A stretch of DNA of 8,576 bases, taken from assembly GCA_029934555.1 (NCBI GenBank), contig JAOZMA010000028.1, forward strand, positions 1 to 8,576. The letters run 5' to 3'. Below the pieces are notes generated by a model that worked only from the letters and a program-made list of their open reading frames with translations, was not told the origin of the DNA and ran no database searches. The position numbers and the translations under genes were made by a program. The DNA comes from Acidimicrobiia bacterium (GTDB taxonomy: Bacteria > Actinomycetota > Acidimicrobiia > Spongiisociales > UBA5794). Below are positions 6,000 to 8,576 of this stretch, piece by piece (position 1 is the first letter of the stretch; every line of letters begins with the position of its first letter).

Positions 6000-6896
6000 C
6001 TATTCCGTGGGAGCTTTCACCGGAATGGAGTGCTCCCAATCCGCGAGGAGCGCCCTGAGGGCCGCAACGAATGCAAGCGGTTGATCGAGGATCAGGTGGT
6101 GGTGTGCTTCGGGGATAGAGACCACCGGGGCGTTCCGGCCCATCAGCTCGTACATGTACGCGGCCGTGTTCTCCTGGACGACGGTGCTGAACTCGCCGCG
6201 AATGAGAGCGACACGGCACTGCACGGATGCGAGTTGGTCTCGGAGTGCAACGAGGGTGTGTTCGAAGAGGCGAGGGTCGAACTTCCACGTCCACCCATCG
6301 TCCGTCTGTTTGAGGGAGCCGCGAGCAACGTGATCGACGATGTACGTGTTGTCGCATGGCTGTTGGGGAATGAGGCGGAAGTGGCGTAGCGCTGTCTCCT
6401 CATCCGGATAGGTGCCGGGTGATCGGAATGCCCGTCCTCGCGCCCCTTCGCGCGACTCCGGGTCCGGTTCCCTGACCGGCGAGTCCACGATCACGGCACC
6501 GGCAAGGCGGTCTCCATGCGTGGCTGCCAGCTCGATGGTGACGAGGCCACCGAGGGAGTGGCCCACGACGACTGGCGGACCGGGAAACCCGGCTGCGCCC
6601 GCGACAGCGAGGACCTCCTCGGCCCAGATCTGGTGGTCGTAGCAGTCTCTCCGACCGCTGTCACCGTGACCGGAGAGGTCGAGAGCGACGGCATGCCACC
6701 GGCTGGTGAACATCGGGGCCAGGAACGACCACCACTGGGCGTGGGCGGCGCCACCGTGAACGAACACAAGGCCGGGGCGGCCGCGTTCACCCCAGTCGAG
6801 GTAGTGGATGTCGGTTCCCTCGACATCGATCCAGGATTCGGTATACGGGGCTGCGAGAGACCGTTGGAACCAGTCGGGAGCGGCCGACTCAGTCAC
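6000..6896 (-). CDS. Alpha/beta-fold hydrolase
   Basis: A 298-aa single-domain alpha/beta hydrolase, probably cytoplasmic since no signal peptide is visible. Family landmarks: oxyanion-hole HGG at 47-49 (LVFVHGGA), the LDLSGHGDS strand-turn (72-80), nucleophile S114 in the elbow GHSLGG (112-117), and a terminal catalytic histidine, probably H266, in EAHHHLILDQP. The acid residue is less certain: E235 in RGEFS or D138 in VIVDSP are both plausible. A cap region lies at about 140-215. The GTG start at 6896 is supported by GAGG 6 nt upstream and by its 8-nt overlap with the end of the upstream aminotransferase gene, which implies co-translation. The substrate (ester, epoxide, lactone or halide) cannot be told from these motifs. 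Confidence 0.88.
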   Translation of the reverse strand: MTESAAPDWFQRSLAAPYTESWIDVEGTDIHYLDWGERGRPGLVFVHGGAAHAQWWSFLAPMFTSRWHAVALDLSGHGDSGRRDCYDHQIWAEEVLAVAGAAGFPGPPVVVGHSLGGLVTIELAATHGDRLAGAVIVDSPVREPDPESREGARGRAFRSPGTYPDEETALRHFRLIPQQPCDNTYIVDHVARGSLKQTDDGWTWKFDPRLFEHTLVALRDQLASVQCRVALIRGEFSTVVQENTAAYMYELMGRNAPVVSIPEAHHHLILDQPLAFVAALRALLADWEHSIPVKAPTE

Positions 6897-8559
6897 CGAC
6901 GACCTCGTGAGGGAGCGTGAACCAGCGGAGTTCTTCGAAGTCGCCGGTGAAGTCCGCCGGGTCCAACTCTCCTTCGTACGGCAGCGCTTCTCTGAGAATC
7001 GAGGCTGCCTCGATCAGATAATCGGTGAGGACCGGATCGGCGTCGCGTTGTGGCCGATGGTCGAAACGCATCTCGCCGCTCGAGTAGTCGATCTCGGTCA
7101 GACTGAGCGGCGCCTCGCCCCTCCCGTCGCGATGTTCCCAGAGGCCGGTTGCCGCGTCGAACCGGTAGTACGGAAGAAGCCGCCAGCCTTCATCTGCCAC
7201 CAGGTTCACGGCGCTGACGATGAAGTCGAACACCTGCTCCGAGATGAAATAGTTGAGATTGACCCGGACCCAGCCCGGTTTGATCCCTTCGCACCCCCGG
7301 GTGATCTCCCGTTCGAACTCCGTCGACGTTCCGATGTCGATGCCGAGCAAGCGGTGACCATACGGCCCCGCACAGGAGCATCCACCTCTGGCCTGGATAC
7401 CGAAGAGATCGTTCAAGAGCGCTACAACGAAATTGTGATGCAGATATCGACCACCGTGCCTCACGACAAACGACACGATCGAGAGTCTCTCAGCGTTCGG
7501 GTTGCCGAGGATCTTGATGTGGGGGTTGTCGATCCATGAGGAGATCGCGCGATCGATGAACGATTCCTCCAGTTCCCGGATGCGGTCGGCGCCCACCGCA
7601 TGTTTCAGCTGGAAGACGAGGCCGGCGCGAATCGACTCGATGATCGCCGGCGTCCCTCCCTCCTCGCGATGCTCGATGTTGTCGAGGTATCGATGGTCAT
7701 CGGGGTTGACGAATGCGACGGTGCCACCACCGGGGACTGCAGGAACGCGGTTCTTGAAGAGCTCCTTGCGAGCGACGAGAACGCCGGGCGTCCCAGGGCC
7801 TCCGATCATCTTGTGGGGAGAGATGAAGATGGCGTCCTTGTAGGCGAGTGGCTCGTCTTCGGGTGCCATGTCGATAGAGACGTATGGAGCGGCTGCGGCG
7901 AAATCCCAGAACGACAGTGCACCGTGCTCGTGGAGGAGCCTCGCCACAGCACGCGTATCGGTGATAATGCCGGTGACGTTGGATGCCGCAGAGAAGCTGC
8001 CGATCTTCAGCGGGCGGTCCTCGTGGGCCTTCAGTTCCCGTTCGAGTTGTGCCAGGTCGATGTGCCCATCGGCGTCCTCGTCGATGCGGACCACGTCTGC
8101 GATGGTCTCGCGCCAGGGCAGTTCGTTCGAATGGTGTTCGAAAGGTCCGGTGAACACGACGGGTCGCTCTGAAGCGGGGATCTGGCTGGACAGGTCGTAC
8201 TGCTCGTCGAGGGTGTCGGGGATGCGGAGACCGAGCACAGTGACGAGACGATCGATCGCCCCGGTGGCTCCGGAACCGGCGAAGATGACGGCGTGCTCGT
8301 CTCCGGCGTTCACGCAGCTTCGGATCATCTCCCGGGCCTCTTCCCTGAACCGGGTCGTCTGGAGGCCGGTACCGGAGGACTCGGTGTGAGTGTTGGCGTA
8401 GAGGGGGAGAACGACTTCTCGCAGATACTCCTCGATGAACGACAGCGACCGGCCCGAGGCCGTGTAGTCGGCGTACGTGACACGGCGGTTCCCGAACGGC
8501 CCCGGTACGACGTAGTCGCTGCCGATGACGGAGCCCCGGATGGTTTCGACAAGATCCAT
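6889..8559 (-). CDS. Class V aminotransferase-fold PLP enzyme, cysteine-desulfurase-like
   Basis: A 556-aa fold-type I PLP enzyme of the class V aminotransferase family, longer than NifS/IscS/SufS (about 400 aa) because of a C-terminal extension of roughly 100 residues (about 455-556). Visible motifs: YADYTASGRS near the N-terminus (29-38), SGATGAIDRL (96-105), FEHHSN (140-145) with the cofactor-stacking histidine, SNVTG (193-197), D219 in FWDFAAAAPY, and PLP lysine K250 in SPHKMIGGPGT. A GGCSCAGPYGH loop (392-402) puts C394 and C396 where group II desulfurases have their catalytic cysteine. Sulfur transfer is therefore possible, but a C-S lyase or epimerase-type reaction is not excluded, and no suf, isc or thi genes are adjacent. 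The ATG at 8559 lacks a Shine-Dalgarno. The TGA end overlaps the hydrolase GTG start by 8 nt. Confidence 0.85.
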   Translation of the reverse strand: MDLVETIRGSVIGSDYVVPGPFGNRRVTYADYTASGRSLSFIEEYLREVVLPLYANTHTESSGTGLQTTRFREEAREMIRSCVNAGDEHAVIFAGSGATGAIDRLVTVLGLRIPDTLDEQYDLSSQIPASERPVVFTGPFEHHSNELPWRETIADVVRIDEDADGHIDLAQLERELKAHEDRPLKIGSFSAASNVTGIITDTRAVARLLHEHGALSFWDFAAAAPYVSIDMAPEDEPLAYKDAIFISPHKMIGGPGTPGVLVARKELFKNRVPAVPGGGTVAFVNPDDHRYLDNIEHREEGGTPAIIESIRAGLVFQLKHAVGADRIRELEESFIDRAISSWIDNPHIKILGNPNAERLSIVSFVVRHGGRYLHHNFVVALLNDLFGIQARGGCSCAGPYGHRLLGIDIGTSTEFEREITRGCEGIKPGWVRVNLNYFISEQVFDFIVSAVNLVADEGWRLLPYYRFDAATGLWEHRDGRGEAPLSLTEIDYSSGEMRFDHRPQRDADPVLTDYLIEAASILREALPYEGELDPADFTGDFEELRWFTLPHEVVGD

Positions 8560-8566
8560 GAGAGGG

Positions 8567-8572
8567 AGAGTA
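8567..8572 (-). promoter_or_regulatory. Candidate -10 box (TACTCT) for a leaderless transcript
   Basis: On the minus strand TACTCT (TANNNT type) is followed by 7 nt (CCCTCTC) and then the ATG at 8559. The spacer is all pyrimidine, so there is no ribosome binding site. This is the same layout as at glgB. The -35 region lies beyond the window edge. Confidence 0.4.
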
Positions 8573-8576
8573 GAGC

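Noticed and set aside
6808..7539. 243-codon plus-strand frame antisense to the hydrolase and aminotransferase genes, and similar long frames at 7600-8172 and 7868-8389
   Set aside because: All mirror the codon bias of the well-supported minus-strand gene and have no domain-like sequence.
3433..8559. Sulfur-metabolism or defence island linking the desulfurase-like enzyme, the TauE/SafE gene and the Mrr-like protein
   Set aside because: The TauE substrate is unknown and the gene is broken, no sulfur acceptor or methyltransferase is present, the Mrr-like domain lacks its catalytic motif, and the genes between are lipid and hydrolase functions. Shared strand alone is not enough.

Overview
The window looks like an ordinary chromosomal stretch of a GC-rich bacterium (roughly 60% G+C by eye), most likely an actinobacterium, perhaps of the Acidimicrobiia type. 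The lineage call is inference. It rests on GC-rich codon use, mixed ATG/GTG starts, and two genes whose start codons lack a clear Shine-Dalgarno but sit 7 nt behind a TANNNT box, the leaderless layout common in Actinomycetota. I saw no tRNA, rRNA, CRISPR array, transposase or phage gene.

Layout: the left edge (1-56) is a heptamer tandem array, ATTACGG x7 plus one variant copy. Next is tnaA (71-1450, minus), a tryptophanase assigned over tyrosine phenol-lyase on three active-site residues. It is divergent, across 73 nt, from glgB (1524-3389, plus), a glycogen branching enzyme lacking the extra N-terminal domain of the long GlgB forms. glgB converges on a minus-strand group, with a GC-rich hairpin in the 43-nt gap.

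The rest is on the minus strand. Reading 5' to 3' in that direction (right to left): a 556-aa class V aminotransferase/cysteine-desulfurase-like protein (8559-6889); an alpha/beta hydrolase overlapping it by 8 nt (6896-6000); a 113-nt gap with an inverted repeat; a degenerate Mrr-like domain plus zinc ribbon protein (5886-5236); a PlsC-type acyltransferase (5169-4294); and a TauE/SafE-family membrane transporter (4294-3433) broken by two apparent single-base deletions.

How the genes work together: two likely transcription units can be argued from overlaps, aminotransferase-hydrolase and acyltransferase-TauE, and the Mrr/zinc-ribbon gene may lead the second. tnaA (indole, pyruvate and ammonia from tryptophan) and glgB (glycogen branching) share only a divergent intergenic region. 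Nothing in the sequence makes the window a coherent new defence or biosynthetic system. The items most worth following up are the doubly frameshifted transporter, the degenerate Mrr/zinc-ribbon protein, the heptamer array behind tnaA, and the matching leaderless promoter architecture.
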